Source of the DNA: Streptomyces albicerus
GTDB lineage: Bacteria > Actinomycetota > Actinomycetes > Streptomycetales > Streptomycetaceae
Assembly: GCF_008905045.1 (NCBI RefSeq)
Contig: NZ_VWMY01000028.1
Span: forward strand, 1-64,000
Length of the DNA: 64,000 bases
Direction: 5' to 3'
Positions 49,867 to 57,948 of the stretch are shown here, piece after piece (the first letter of the stretch is position 1; every line of letters starts with the position of its first letter). Both the position numbers and the translations under genes were made by a program. The notes under the pieces are model-generated. The model was not told the origin of the DNA and made no database searches. It saw only the letters and a list, made by a program, of their open reading frames with translations.

Positions 49867-50559
49867 CTACCGCTTGGCCACGAACACGTGGGACGCGACG
49901 TCCGACTCCAACTCGGCAGCCTCACCGCCACTGCCCACAAGCACCCCACCCGCAGACTCCGTAACGCTGACCACGGACCCGGGCTGCACGCCCGCCCTCC
50001 GCAGCGTGTACATCAACTGCGCATCCGTCTGGATCGGCTCACCGATCCGACGAACGACGACCGTCTTGCCGTCGAGCCCCGGATCGAGGTCGGCCAGCGA
50101 AACCATGCCGGCGTCCAGGAACGGGTCCGCCCCGTCCTTCTCGCCCAGCTCCTCCAGGCCCGGGATCGGGTTCCCGTACGGCGACTCGGTCGGGTGGCGC
50201 AGCAGCTCCAGCACCCGCCGCTCCACCGCCTCGCTCATCACGTGCTCCCAGCGGCACGCCTCGGCGTGCACCTGCTCCCACTCCAGACCGATCACGTCGA
50301 CGAGCAGACACTCGGCGAGACGGTGCTTGCGCATCACGCGCGTGGCCAGCCGACGGCCCTCCTCCGTGAGCTCCAGGTGCCGGTCGCTGGCGACCGCCAC
50401 CAGGCCGTCGCGCTCCATCCGCGCCACGGTCTGGCTGACCGTCGGCCCGCTCTGGTCGAGCCGCTCGGCGATACGGGCGCGCATGGGGACCACACCTTCC
50501 TCCTCCAGCTCGAGGATGGTGCGGAGATACATCTCCGTGGTGTCGATCAGTCCGGACAT
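49867..50559 (-). CDS. dmdR1: iron-dependent DtxR-family regulator DmdR1
   Basis: Iron-responsive repressor of siderophore genes, 230 residues, the same size as S. coelicolor DmdR1. It begins MSGLIDTTEMYLRTILELEE; helix-turn-helix is MRARIAERLDQSGPTVSQTV with ARMERDGLV; the metal-binding and dimer helix is MRKHRLAECLLVDVIGLEWE with Cys, Glu and His ligands, and HAEACRWEHVMSEAVERR adds further ligands. The C-terminal SH3-like (FeoA) part starts near LDGKTVVVRRIGEPI. With Fe2+ it binds iron boxes TTAGGTTAGG-type; none was found in this window. Its neighbour on the right is the UPF0309 SIS gene, as in S. coelicolor. The 282-bp divergent spacer 50560-50841 holds both promoters. Confidence 0.95.
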   Translation of the reverse strand: MSGLIDTTEMYLRTILELEEEGVVPMRARIAERLDQSGPTVSQTVARMERDGLVAVASDRHLELTEEGRRLATRVMRKHRLAECLLVDVIGLEWEQVHAEACRWEHVMSEAVERRVLELLRHPTESPYGNPIPGLEELGEKDGADPFLDAGMVSLADLDPGLDGKTVVVRRIGEPIQTDAQLMYTLRRAGVQPGSVVSVTESAGGVLVGSGGEAAELESDVASHVFVAKR

Positions 50560-50592
50560 ACGTGCCCCTCGATTAGCTCTGCCGGAGGCTGA
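49888..50592 (+). CDS. antisense ORF across dmdR1 (possible adm equivalent)
   Basis: A 234-codon frame (GTG 49888 to 50592) lies antisense to nearly all of dmdR1, in exact codon register. From memory, work on S. coelicolor described an antiparallel gene, adm, over dmdR1 with effects on siderophores and antibiotics. Here the product would be rich in Arg, His, Leu and Gln with no known domain. Caution: in this register, antisense stops need TTA, CTA or TCA in the sense strand, all rare in Streptomyces, so open frames arise by chance. No ribosome site is seen before 49888. A second, shifted frame (49664-50647) is also open. Confidence 0.3.
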   Translation: MGRDVRLQLGSLTATAHKHPTRRLRNADHGPGLHARPPQRVHQLRIRLDRLTDPTNDDRLAVEPRIEVGQRNHAGVQERVRPVLLAQLLQARDRVPVRRLGRVAQQLQHPPLHRLAHHVLPAARLGVHLLPLQTDHVDEQTLGETVLAHHARGQPTALLRELQVPVAGDRHQAVALHPRHGLADRRPALVEPLGDTGAHGDHTFLLQLEDGAEIHLRGVDQSGHTCPSISSAGG

Positions 50593-50841
50593 GTGGCTCA
50601 CCGGCGTGTGCGCTGGCCCTGGCACCAATTCTGACGCATCCCACTGACAACCGTGCCGCGCCGTTGAAACCACGTCGTTACGAGTACCTGCGCGGACGGA
50701 CGGGCCCGGGGCTCGGCCGGGCGGGGACGGGGCCCTCAGCACCCAGTGTCGCCCCCCGTGGCCGTATTGACACGGCACTGGTCCAGACCGCAACGTGATC
50801 CGCGACACGACAGGGGCCACGACAGGAGAAGGGCTTCGCCG

Positions 50842-51597
50842 ATGAGCGACAGCACGCTGGCCGGGCAGTTCTTCGACGCCGCGATCGGCCTGCTGCAGCG
50901 GGTGCGGGACGAGGAGGCCGGAAACGTCGAGGCCGCCGGCACCCTGATCGCCGACACCGTCGCCGACGGCGGACGGCTCTTCGCCTTCGGCGCCGGGCAC
51001 TCCTCGCTGGCCGCGCAGGACCTCGTCTACCGGGCGGGCAGCCTCGCGCTGATGAACCTGCTCGCCGTACCGGGCGCCGTCGGCGTCGACGTCATGCCCG
51101 CGACGCTGGGTTCCGCCCTGGAACGAGTCGACGGCCTGGCGAGCGCGGTCCTCGACTCCAGCCCGGCCCGCTCCGGCGACCTCCTGGTGATCGTCTCCCT
51201 GTCCGGGCGCAACTCCCTGCCTGTCGAGATGGCGATGCACGCCCGCGACCTCGGCCTCAAGGTCATCGGGGTCACCTCGGTCGCGTACGCCTCCGAGACG
51301 AAGTCCCGGCACTCCTCGGGGACCTACCTGAAGGACCACTGCGACGTCGTCCTCGACTCGAAGATCGCGATCGGCGACGCGGTACTCACCCTGGACACCA
51401 TCCCGGCACCCTTCGCCTCCGCCTCCACGGTCGTCACGTCGGCCCTCCTCCAGGCGGTCATGGCCACCGCGGCGGGCACCCTCGCGGACCGCGGCATCGA
51501 GCCCCCGCTGCTGCGCTCGGGCAACGTGGACGGGGGCCACGAGTGGAACGGGCGCGTGTTCGAGGAGTACGCGGACCGGATCTTCTACTGGCGCTGA
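50842..51597 (+). CDS. SIS-domain protein (UPF0309 family)
   Basis: Sugar-isomerase-fold protein, 251 residues, listed for S. coelicolor as UPF0309, beside dmdR1 there as here. The SIS domain includes GRLFAFGAGHSSLAAQDLVY (about residues 45-64), LLVIVSLSGRNSLPVEMAMH (phosphosugar-binding Ser region, about 115-134) and VIGVTSVAYASETKSRHSSG. It ends GGHEWNGRVFEEYADRIFYW. Likely a phosphosugar isomerase or binding protein of cell-wall or amino-sugar metabolism; reaction unknown. AGGAGAAGG sits well before ATG 50842, which rules out the longer frame. Confidence 0.92.
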   Translation: MSDSTLAGQFFDAAIGLLQRVRDEEAGNVEAAGTLIADTVADGGRLFAFGAGHSSLAAQDLVYRAGSLALMNLLAVPGAVGVDVMPATLGSALERVDGLASAVLDSSPARSGDLLVIVSLSGRNSLPVEMAMHARDLGLKVIGVTSVAYASETKSRHSSGTYLKDHCDVVLDSKIAIGDAVLTLDTIPAPFASASTVVTSALLQAVMATAAGTLADRGIEPPLLRSGNVDGGHEWNGRVFEEYADRIFYWR

Positions 51598-51664
51598 GAG
51601 CTGTCCGGCTGACAGCCTGCTGGATGAGGGGCTTCAGGCTGAGGGGCTTCTGGTTGAGGGCCTT

Positions 51665-53050
51665 CTAAGGGCGCCGCTCCAGCACCCCCGCCAGGTCCAG
51701 CGCCGTCGCGATCCGTACCGCGACATCCTCCGCGTACGTCGCGTCGGCCCGCTCGAACTGCGTACGGCTGGCGCCTCGCAGGAACGTGACGACGCCCAGG
51801 GTGCGGCCCCGGCTGCGCAGGACCGCGCACAGGGCGTGCACCGAGTCCGCGGGCCACTGACGGGCGACGGCCCACTCGCGGGCGCGCTCGGGAGTGGTCG
51901 CCCCCGCGCTGGCCCGTACGGACCCGATCCGCTCGACGCACTGGAGAGCGGGATGCCCCTCCGTGTACCGCACGGGCAGCCCCGCCCGGCCCGCGGGCAG
52001 ACTCGGGCCCGGCGCACCGGACGGCGTGGCGGCGGCCCGTACGAGCCGTACCGGACCCTCGCCGTCGGGCACGGCGCCCCCGGCCACCAAGTCGATCAAC
52101 GCGTGATCGGCGAAGCCCGCCAGCGCGAAGTCCAGGTGGACGCTCGCCGCCTCCGCCGGGTCCTCGCACTCGGCCGCGGCACGGGCGGCCCGGTGCAGCT
52201 GATTGGCCCGGAACCGCAGCAGCGCCGCCTCCTGCTCGGTCTGCTTACTCTCGGTCACGTCCTGGAAGAGCCACCCGACACCCAGCGGAACCGGTTCTTC
52301 CGCGAGCGGCGAGGCGAGCCGAAGGAAACCGCTGCGCCAGCACCGCCGCTGCTCGCCCTCCGCCGTCCGCACCGTCACCCACATCTCCGCGGGCGCCGGC
52401 GGCGCCCCCTCCGCGAGGACGTGCGTGAGCGCGCTCTCCAGCTCCTCCACGCCCTGCGCGAGCAACTCACCCAGGGGGCGCCCCAGTACCGCCGTACGCC
52501 CCGTCCCGAGCGCGCGCGCCGCATGCGCGTTGACCACGGCGGGCCGCAGATCCGCGTCGACGAGTACGACACCCCACGAGGCGTCGTCGAACAGCGCCTC
52601 GCTCAGCGCGATCGACCGCTCCAGATCTATCTGCGCGTGCACCTCGCTGAACGCGCAGTACACCCCGGCCGGCTTCCCGTCGGGACCCGGCACCGCGGCC
52701 GACTGCGTCCGTACGAGCACCCGCCCGCCGTCCTTGGTGAGCAGCGCGAACTCATGGACCTGCCGTCCCGGCGAACGCATCGCGGACAGCAGCCGCCCCT
52801 CGACCTCCTCGGCGTCCGCGGTCCGCACGGCCCACCCGGCGAACCCGTGCCGCCCGACCGCTTCCTCCGCGGTCCAGCCGAGAATCCGCTCCGCCTCCCG
52901 GTTCCAGTGCGTCACCACTCCATCGGCGTCGAACGCGCACAATGCCGCGTCCATCCCGTCGAGCAGAGCGGCGAGCAGATCGGCCCCGTCCCGCTCGGGC
53001 TCCTGCGGCCCGAGCTCGTCCGTGGTCCCACTACGCCGGGAAGCACTCAC
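51665..53050 (-). CDS. PAS-PAS-GAF sensory protein
   Basis: Soluble signalling protein, 461 residues. Two PAS domains (about residues 25-140, MDAALCAFDADGVVTHWNRE, RILGWTAEEAVGRHGFAGWA; and 150-270, VLVDADLRPAVVNAHAARAL) precede a GAF-like domain (about 285-455, LHRAARAAAECEDPAEAASV, HALCAVLRSRGRTLGVVTFL, YAEDVAVRIATALDLAGVLE). No kinase, phosphatase or cyclase domain follows, unlike the SpoIIE-type proteins with this front end; it may be a truncated relative or a partner protein. It stands alone, convergent with the SIS gene. The 67 bp after it contains a GGGGCTTC triplet repeat. Confidence 0.87.
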   Translation of the reverse strand: MSASRRSGTTDELGPQEPERDGADLLAALLDGMDAALCAFDADGVVTHWNREAERILGWTAEEAVGRHGFAGWAVRTADAEEVEGRLLSAMRSPGRQVHEFALLTKDGGRVLVRTQSAAVPGPDGKPAGVYCAFSEVHAQIDLERSIALSEALFDDASWGVVLVDADLRPAVVNAHAARALGTGRTAVLGRPLGELLAQGVEELESALTHVLAEGAPPAPAEMWVTVRTAEGEQRRCWRSGFLRLASPLAEEPVPLGVGWLFQDVTESKQTEQEAALLRFRANQLHRAARAAAECEDPAEAASVHLDFALAGFADHALIDLVAGGAVPDGEGPVRLVRAAATPSGAPGPSLPAGRAGLPVRYTEGHPALQCVERIGSVRASAGATTPERAREWAVARQWPADSVHALCAVLRSRGRTLGVVTFLRGASRTQFERADATYAEDVAVRIATALDLAGVLERRP

Positions 53051-53208
53051 CTGGCACCCCCTGCAGGCCGTGTCGGCGTGTCCTGCGCGGTGTGCCCGCG
53101 CGTCTGATCACTCACTACGAATCACTCACTAGGAATCATTCAACTCGAACGTGACGCAGCCCACATCTGGTTCCCACAAGATTGAGGAAATCGTTGTGTA
53201 CGGCCACT

Positions 53209-54084
53209 TCAGGCTTCGTAGCGATCAGCACGCCGGTCGTCGAGTCGGTCCTCCGCCGGAGCCATGGCCGGGGCAGTGGCCAGGTCCGCGACGACGGCCG
53301 CATGGTCGGACGGCCAGACACCGTCGACAGGACCGTCGCCCGCACGACGCACGGCCCGCACACGGCCCAGGCCGCCCGGCCCCGGGGGCCCGACATGGAT
53401 GTAGTCGATCCGAACACCCGGATCACCGACCCCGACGTACGGATTGGCCGCGTCCCAGGTGACCGCCGGCGCCGCCGGATCGGCGTACTCCCAGGCGTCG
53501 AGCAACACCTGTCCCGCCACCGCGGGAGCGGTCTTGTAGCCGCCGAACAGCCGTATCTCGTCCGAGTCCGGCCACGCGTTGAAGTCACCGGTGACGACGG
53601 GCGGGAACGCCGTACCACCACGATGGGCCGCGACGAATCCCGCGAGTGCCCTGACCTGGTCACAACGCACGGCCGAGGCGTGAATGCCGGAGCTCAGGTG
53701 GGCGGTGAAGAACGGCACCTGGTGGCCCGGCGCGTCCAGCCGCGCGTACAACGCCAGCCGTCCGTCGTCCTCCCCCTCGGGCGCCGTCAGCCGCAGCACC
53801 GCCCGGCCCACGACGGGCCACCGACTGAGCACGGCATTACCGATGTCGACCACCGGATCCCCGACCCGCCGCCGCCACCGCTCGGGCGCGGGCGAGGCGG
53901 CCCACGCCCAGTGCAGACCCAGCTCCCCCGCAAGCCACTCCGCGAGATTCTCCCCACCCCGCGCCCACACCTCCTGCAGCCCCACAACATCGGGCTCCAG
54001 CTCCCGCAACACCCCGAGAACCGCCTTCCGCCGCTCCTCCCACGGCCCGAACCGCCACCACACGTTCCACGTCACCACGCGCAT
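53209..54084 (-). CDS. endonuclease/exonuclease/phosphatase-family protein
   Basis: EEP-superfamily metal-dependent phosphohydrolase, 291 residues. The opening MRVVTWNVWWRFGPWEERRK gives the catalytic Asn, LEPDVVGLQEVW the Glu, FFTAHLSSGIHASAVRCDQV the His, VVTGDFNAWPDSDEIRLFGG the D-x-N pair, and WPSDHAAVVADL the final S-D-H. All catalytic residues are present. Relatives cleave DNA or phospholipids/inositol phosphates; the target cannot be told. No signal peptide, so cytosolic. ATG 54084 is the first codon; the gene ends 159 bp before the PAS gene start. Confidence 0.92.
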   Translation of the reverse strand: MRVVTWNVWWRFGPWEERRKAVLGVLRELEPDVVGLQEVWARGGENLAEWLAGELGLHWAWAASPAPERWRRRVGDPVVDIGNAVLSRWPVVGRAVLRLTAPEGEDDGRLALYARLDAPGHQVPFFTAHLSSGIHASAVRCDQVRALAGFVAAHRGGTAFPPVVTGDFNAWPDSDEIRLFGGYKTAPAVAGQVLLDAWEYADPAAPAVTWDAANPYVGVGDPGVRIDYIHVGPPGPGGLGRVRAVRRAGDGPVDGVWPSDHAAVVADLATAPAMAPAEDRLDDRRADRYEA

Positions 54085-54372
54085 GGGTGCCCCGCCCTCC
54101 CCTGGACCGCGGGGCCGAGTGCGAGGCCCCGGTCCAGATCACCTGCTCCATACCGGTTCTGAAGCAGCACCTCACTCTGCCTGCCCGGTGGAGCCCTCGC
54201 TCAGCTGCCCACCGCGGGGCTCTCCCTGTCCACGTTGCGTGAGGCGGCACTAGCAGCGAGATCGGTTGCGCGTTCGGGGAATGGGGTTGATTCGCACAGA
54301 CGGGCGCTTTCGGGGGAATTCGGCCCGGGCAATTCGCTTGATCACTAGCGTAGCCATGCACCGAAGAGGGGA

Positions 54373-54732
54373 GGTCACTCGCTCCTCGGTCGAAAGCCGC
54401 AGCCTGCGCCGTCTGACGGACAGGCCGAGTGACCAGCCCAAGTCATCACGATTGCGAAAATCAGGGAGGTGCCCTCGATGACTACGTTTCCCGCAGGCGA
54501 GCAGACCCACCAGGCTGTGCTTCCTCAGCAGCCTGCTCTGGAATCCGTGGGAGCAGACACCCCTGGGAGCAGGGACGAAACGGCTTACGGACACCCCGCC
54601 ACCGCGCGGGGCACCGGCAGGGAACATGGGCGAGGGGAGACCGACGGGCACGGCACCAGAGCCCGTCGACGTCACGCCGAAACCAGCGCCTCGGCGATGG
54701 AGACGGCAGAGAACGGGAGCGGTGACGTTCCC
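54373..54732 (+). ncRNA. candidate IscB omega RNA region
   Basis: A chain of predicted hairpins directly precedes the IscB core: GGTCACTCG (54373-54381)/CGAGTGACC (54426-54434), CAGGCTG (54511)/CAGCCTG (54529), CCCTG (54561)/CAGGG (54570), CCCCGC (54594)/GCGGGG (54606), GACGGGC (54643)/GCCCGTC (54661), CGCCGA (54675)/TCGGCG (54691). In known systems the omega RNA is encoded immediately upstream of iscB, guide at its 5' end. Codon usage between 54478 and 54770 is poor for Streptomyces coding DNA, fitting an RNA role. Ends and guide are unknown. The gap 54085-54372 shows no gene. Confidence 0.5.
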
Positions 54733-56136
54733 ACACACGACCACGCGTACGCGGGTGGCATCGGCGCGAGCAGGGTCTTCGTCCTCTCCAAGGACGGCCA
54801 ACCGCTCATGCCCTGCCACCCTGCCCGCGCACGCGAACTCCTAGGCAAAGGGCGGGCCGTGGTCGCCCGGCAGGTCCCCTTCACCATCCGACTCAAAGAC
54901 CGCACACTCGCCGAATCAGAGGTCGACGGCGTGCGGTTACGCATCGACCCCGGCTCGAAGGGCACAGGTCTCGCCCTCACCGACGAGAAGAAGGAGGCCG
55001 ACGAGCACGGTGCCACGGTCACCGTCAGACGCGGCCTGATCGCAGTGGAACTCCAGCACCGTGGCGATCAGATCCGCATGTGCATGCAACAGCGGGCCGG
55101 GTACCGGCACAGGCGACGATCGGCCAACTGCCGTTACCGAGCACCCCGTTCGGACAACCGCGCTCGCCCTGAAGGCTGGCTGCCTCCTTCGCTACGCCAT
55201 CGCGTCGACACCACCGTCTCCCTGGCCAGGCGCATGTGCCGGTACGCGCCCATCACCGAGATCCACATAGAACGCGTCGCCTTCGACACCCACGCCATGA
55301 CCGCAGGCAGCCCCCTTGCCGGAACCGAGTACCAACAGGGCACGCTCGCCGGAACCGAAGCCCGCGCCTACCTCCACGCCAAATGGAACCGCGCCTGCGC
55401 CTACTGCGACGCCGCCGGCGTACCGCTGAACATCGACCATCTCCGGCCTCGAAGTCGTGGGGGCTCCGACCGCGTTTCGAACCTTGTCCTCGCCTGCGTC
55501 CCTTGCAACCAGGCCAAAGGCAGCACGCCGGTCGACGTCTTCCTGGCCCACCGACCCGACCGTCTCGCGGAGATCCTGCAACAGGTCAAGACACCGCTCC
55601 ACGACGCCGCCGCCATGAATGCGACCCACTGGCGGCTCACAGAGGCGTTGGAAAGCCTCGGGAGACCGATCCTCGCCTGGTCAGGCGGCCGTACCAAGTG
55701 GAACCGCACGGCCATGGGGCTCGACAAGACCCACACCGTGGACGCCCTGTGCGTCGGAGGCCTGGATCACGAAGACGGCGACGCAATCGTCCGGTTGCCG
55801 GAGCAGGTCCTCATCGCCAAGGCCACCGGGCGTGGCTCGTACGCCCGCACCACTCCGGACCGGTTCGGATTCCCTCGCCTCCGCCGCGCCCGGGCGAAGC
55901 AGCACTTCGGATACGTCACCGGAGATCTCGTACGTGCCACGATACCCACCGGGAAATGGGCAGGCACATGGACGGGACGTATCTCCGTACGAGCCAGGGG
56001 GCAGCACAGCCTCGCGACGCCGAGAGGCCGGATCAACGTCTCCCACTGGAACCTGCGGCTCGTGCAGCGGGGCGACGGATACGGATACGCCACCAGGCGA
56101 GAGCTCGTACAGTCGCCATCTCGAAAAACCGGTTGA
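54478..56136 (+). CDS. iscB: IscB RNA-guided endonuclease (RuvC + HNH)
   Basis: Programmable DNA nuclease ancestral to Cas9, 552 residues as drawn. Order: PLMP domain VFVLSKDGQPLMPCHPARAR (about residues 100-119), RuvC-I LRIDPGSKGTGLAL (Asp157), Arg-rich bridge helix AGYRHRRRSANCRYRAPR, RuvC-II ITEIHIERVAF (Glu265), HNH with zinc pairs CAYC and CVPC and NIDHLRPRSRGGSDRVSNLV (His321), RuvC-III KTHTVDALCVG (His, Asp422). All catalytic residues are present. ATG 54478 has GGGAGG upstream but adds about 95 poorly conserved residues; ATG 54697 would start nearer the core. No transposase is nearby, so it is an orphan or settled copy. Its stop codon overlaps a -35 element of a downstream promoter. 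Confidence 0.9.
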   Translation: MTTFPAGEQTHQAVLPQQPALESVGADTPGSRDETAYGHPATARGTGREHGRGETDGHGTRARRRHAETSASAMETAENGSGDVPTHDHAYAGGIGASRVFVLSKDGQPLMPCHPARARELLGKGRAVVARQVPFTIRLKDRTLAESEVDGVRLRIDPGSKGTGLALTDEKKEADEHGATVTVRRGLIAVELQHRGDQIRMCMQQRAGYRHRRRSANCRYRAPRSDNRARPEGWLPPSLRHRVDTTVSLARRMCRYAPITEIHIERVAFDTHAMTAGSPLAGTEYQQGTLAGTEARAYLHAKWNRACAYCDAAGVPLNIDHLRPRSRGGSDRVSNLVLACVPCNQAKGSTPVDVFLAHRPDRLAEILQQVKTPLHDAAAMNATHWRLTEALESLGRPILAWSGGRTKWNRTAMGLDKTHTVDALCVGGLDHEDGDAIVRLPEQVLIAKATGRGSYARTTPDRFGFPRLRRARAKQHFGYVTGDLVRATIPTGKWAGTWTGRISVRARGQHSLATPRGRINVSHWNLRLVQRGDGYGYATRRELVQSPSRKTG

Positions 56137-56161
56137 GCGGTGACCGATCGGTTCCTAGGGT
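56133..56161 (+). promoter_or_regulatory. vegetative (HrdB-type) promoter at the end of iscB
   Basis: TTGAGC (56133-56138), 17-bp spacer, TAGGGT (56156-56161). Both hexamers are close to the Streptomyces housekeeping consensus and spacing is ideal. Predicted start near 56168. The -35 element overlaps the iscB stop codon. Confidence 0.6.
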
Positions 56162-56193
56162 GTGGCCTACGCCGAAAGGAGGTGATCGGGTAC

Positions 56194-56232
56194 ATGTATG
56201 AAACCCGGACAAGCGAGGTGGCTGCGGGCTAG
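56194..56232 (+). CDS. 12-codon ORF behind an extreme Shine-Dalgarno sequence
   Basis: ATG 56194 to TAG 56232 codes for MYETRTSEVAAG. GAAAGGAGGTGATC (56174-56187) is complementary over 14 bases to the 3' end of 16S rRNA, far beyond the usual 4-6. An overlapping frame from ATG 56198 would give 25 residues. It may be a leader peptide, a ribosome-trapping element or part of a small RNA. I know no family match. Confidence 0.45.
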   Translation: MYETRTSEVAAG

Positions 56233-56312
56233 CGGCCCGTCACCACATCCAGTGCGGTGCCGGACCAGCGTGTGAGACGAGCGCGCAGCCGGCCCAATCT
56301 CAAGCAGTCACC

Positions 56313-56379
56313 CGACCCGCGAGCTCGCCGGTACGTCCGGCCGGCTCCCTCCTCGGAGGGGACCAGAGCTCGCGGGTCG
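56313..56379. ncRNA. structured three-helix element / terminator
   Basis: A 14-bp outer stem pairs 56313-56326 with 56366-56379 (GACCCGCGAGCTC/GAGCTCGCGGGTC core). Inside are GCCGG-TACGT-CCGGC (56327-56341) and CCCT-CCTCGG-AGGG (56347-56360). Lying between iscB/leader (plus) and the citrate synthase-like gene (minus) it can end transcription from both sides, but the branched shape is more than a terminator needs. Confidence 0.6.
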
Positions 56380-56456
56380 TCTGCGTTCGCGGGGGTTTCG
56401 CGGTTCTCTGTGGGGTCCTCTTCAGGGTGCGGTCAGCGGGCTTGTTGCCCTTGCCC

Positions 56457-57557
56457 TCAGTGGGCGATGTCCTCGTAGCCCTCGATCTCGCGCGGGTTGC
56501 GGGTGCCCGGGCCCACATAGCGTGCGGACGGGCGTACGAGACGGGCCGTGCGCTTCTGTTCCAGGATGTGGGCGGACCAGCCTGCCGTACGGGCGCAGGT
56601 GAACATCGAGGTGAACATGTGGGCCGGGACCTCGGCGAAGTCGAGGACGATGGCGGCCCAGAACTCGACGTTGGTCGCCAGGACGCGGTCCGGGCGGCGG
56701 GCGTGGAGTTCGGCGAGGGCGGCCTTCTCGAGGGCTTCGGCGATCTCGAAGCGGGGGGCGCCGAGTTCGCGGGCGGTGCGGCGGAGGACTCGCGCGCGGG
56801 GGTCCTCGGCGCGGTAGACGCGGTGGCCGAAGCCCATGAGGCGCTCGCCCTTGTCGAGGGCCTGCCTGACGTAGGCGTCGGCGTCGCCCGTGCGCTCGAT
56901 CTCCTCGATCATGCCGAGGACGCGGGAGGGGGCGCCGCCGTGGAGAGGTCCTGACATGGCGCCGACGGCTCCGGAGAGTGCTGCCGCCACGTCCGCGCCC
57001 GTGGACGCGATGACGCGGGCCGTGAACGTGGACGCGTTCATGCCGTGTTCCGCGGCGCTGGTCCAGTACGCGTCGACCGCCGCGACGTGCTTGGGGTCGG
57101 GCTCGCCGCGCCAGCGGATCATGAAGCGTTCGACGACGGACTGGGCCTTGTCGATCTCGCGCTGCGGGACCATCGGCAGGCCCTGGCCGCGGGCGGACTG
57201 GGCGACGTACGAGAGGGCCATGACGGCGGCGCGGGCGAGGTCCTCGCGGGCCTGCTGCTCGTCGATGTCGAGGAGGGGTCGCAGGCCCCACACCGGCGCC
57301 AGCATGGCGAGCGCGGACTGGACGTCCACGCGGATGTCGCCGGAGTGGACGGGGATCGGGAACGGCTCGGCGGGCGGCAGGCCGGGGTTGAAGGCTCCGT
57401 CGACGAGCAGTCCCCAGACGTTGCCGAAGGAGACGTGACCGACCAGATCCTCGATGTCGACGCCCCGGTACCGCAGGGCGCCGCCCTCCTTGTCCGGTTC
57501 GGCGATCTCCGTCTCGAAAGCGACGACTCCCTCGAGTCCGGGTACGAAGTCGGACAT
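56457..57557 (-). CDS. citrate synthase-like protein (citrate synthase 2 type)
   Basis: Citrate synthase-fold enzyme, 366 residues from ATG 57557 with GAGGAG eight bases upstream. Active-site blocks are MSGPLHGGAPSRVLGMIEEI (first His), GERLMGFGHRVYRAEDPRA (second His) and NVEFWAAIVLDFAEVPAHMF with the later ARTAGWSAHILEQ. It opens FVPGLEGVVAFETEIAEPDK. The group is shorter than GltA and includes citrate and 2-methylcitrate synthases; Streptomyces hold several, and the specificity of this one is not known. Divergent from pdxH across 391 bp. Confidence 0.92.
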   Translation of the reverse strand: MSDFVPGLEGVVAFETEIAEPDKEGGALRYRGVDIEDLVGHVSFGNVWGLLVDGAFNPGLPPAEPFPIPVHSGDIRVDVQSALAMLAPVWGLRPLLDIDEQQAREDLARAAVMALSYVAQSARGQGLPMVPQREIDKAQSVVERFMIRWRGEPDPKHVAAVDAYWTSAAEHGMNASTFTARVIASTGADVAAALSGAVGAMSGPLHGGAPSRVLGMIEEIERTGDADAYVRQALDKGERLMGFGHRVYRAEDPRARVLRRTARELGAPRFEIAEALEKAALAELHARRPDRVLATNVEFWAAIVLDFAEVPAHMFTSMFTCARTAGWSAHILEQKRTARLVRPSARYVGPGTRNPREIEGYEDIAH

Positions 57558-57948
57558 CAGGCGGCTCCTCATGATGTGTGCGACAGACGGTTTGTGAGCG
57601 TTGTGACAGTTCTGGGAGTTCTGAGGGTGCTGAGGGTGGTGGGGGTTTCAGGAGTTACGGGAAGTGTCGGAGGTGCTGGTGATGCTGGAGGTGCGGGGTT
57701 TTTCGTGACCGGTGTTTGTGAGGGTGGTGGTGGTCGTCCGGCTCCGCGGTCGCCTCGTGGACTCGCGGTCCGTACGTCCGTGCGTCATCCCGGTGATGCC
57801 CCGTGCGGTCGGCGGTCACCCAACCAATTCGGCACGAGGACGATATCCCGTGGTGCCACCTTTGGGGAGAGTACGCGGCACTCAGTGCCACGCAGTGATG
57901 AAGGCCACGCTCTCCGGGTGCCCGTGCGGAATGCGGCAAGATGACCGC
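57558..57948. other. divergent promoter region, G-rich
   Basis: 391 bp between the citrate synthase-like gene and pdxH. From 57600 to 57735 the plus strand is strongly G/T-rich with many GGTG and GGAG steps and no gene. The half near pdxH holds a short inverted repeat CACTCAGTG. Promoters for both genes should be here. Confidence 0.5.

Noticed and set aside
56174-56187. Fragment of a 16S rRNA gene
   Set aside because: Only the 14-nt anti-Shine-Dalgarno complement matches; flanking DNA has no rRNA sequence.
54085-56460. Complete IS200/IS605 element with tnpA
   Set aside because: No transposase-like frame (HUH, Tyr) is visible on either strand around iscB; element ends cannot be set.
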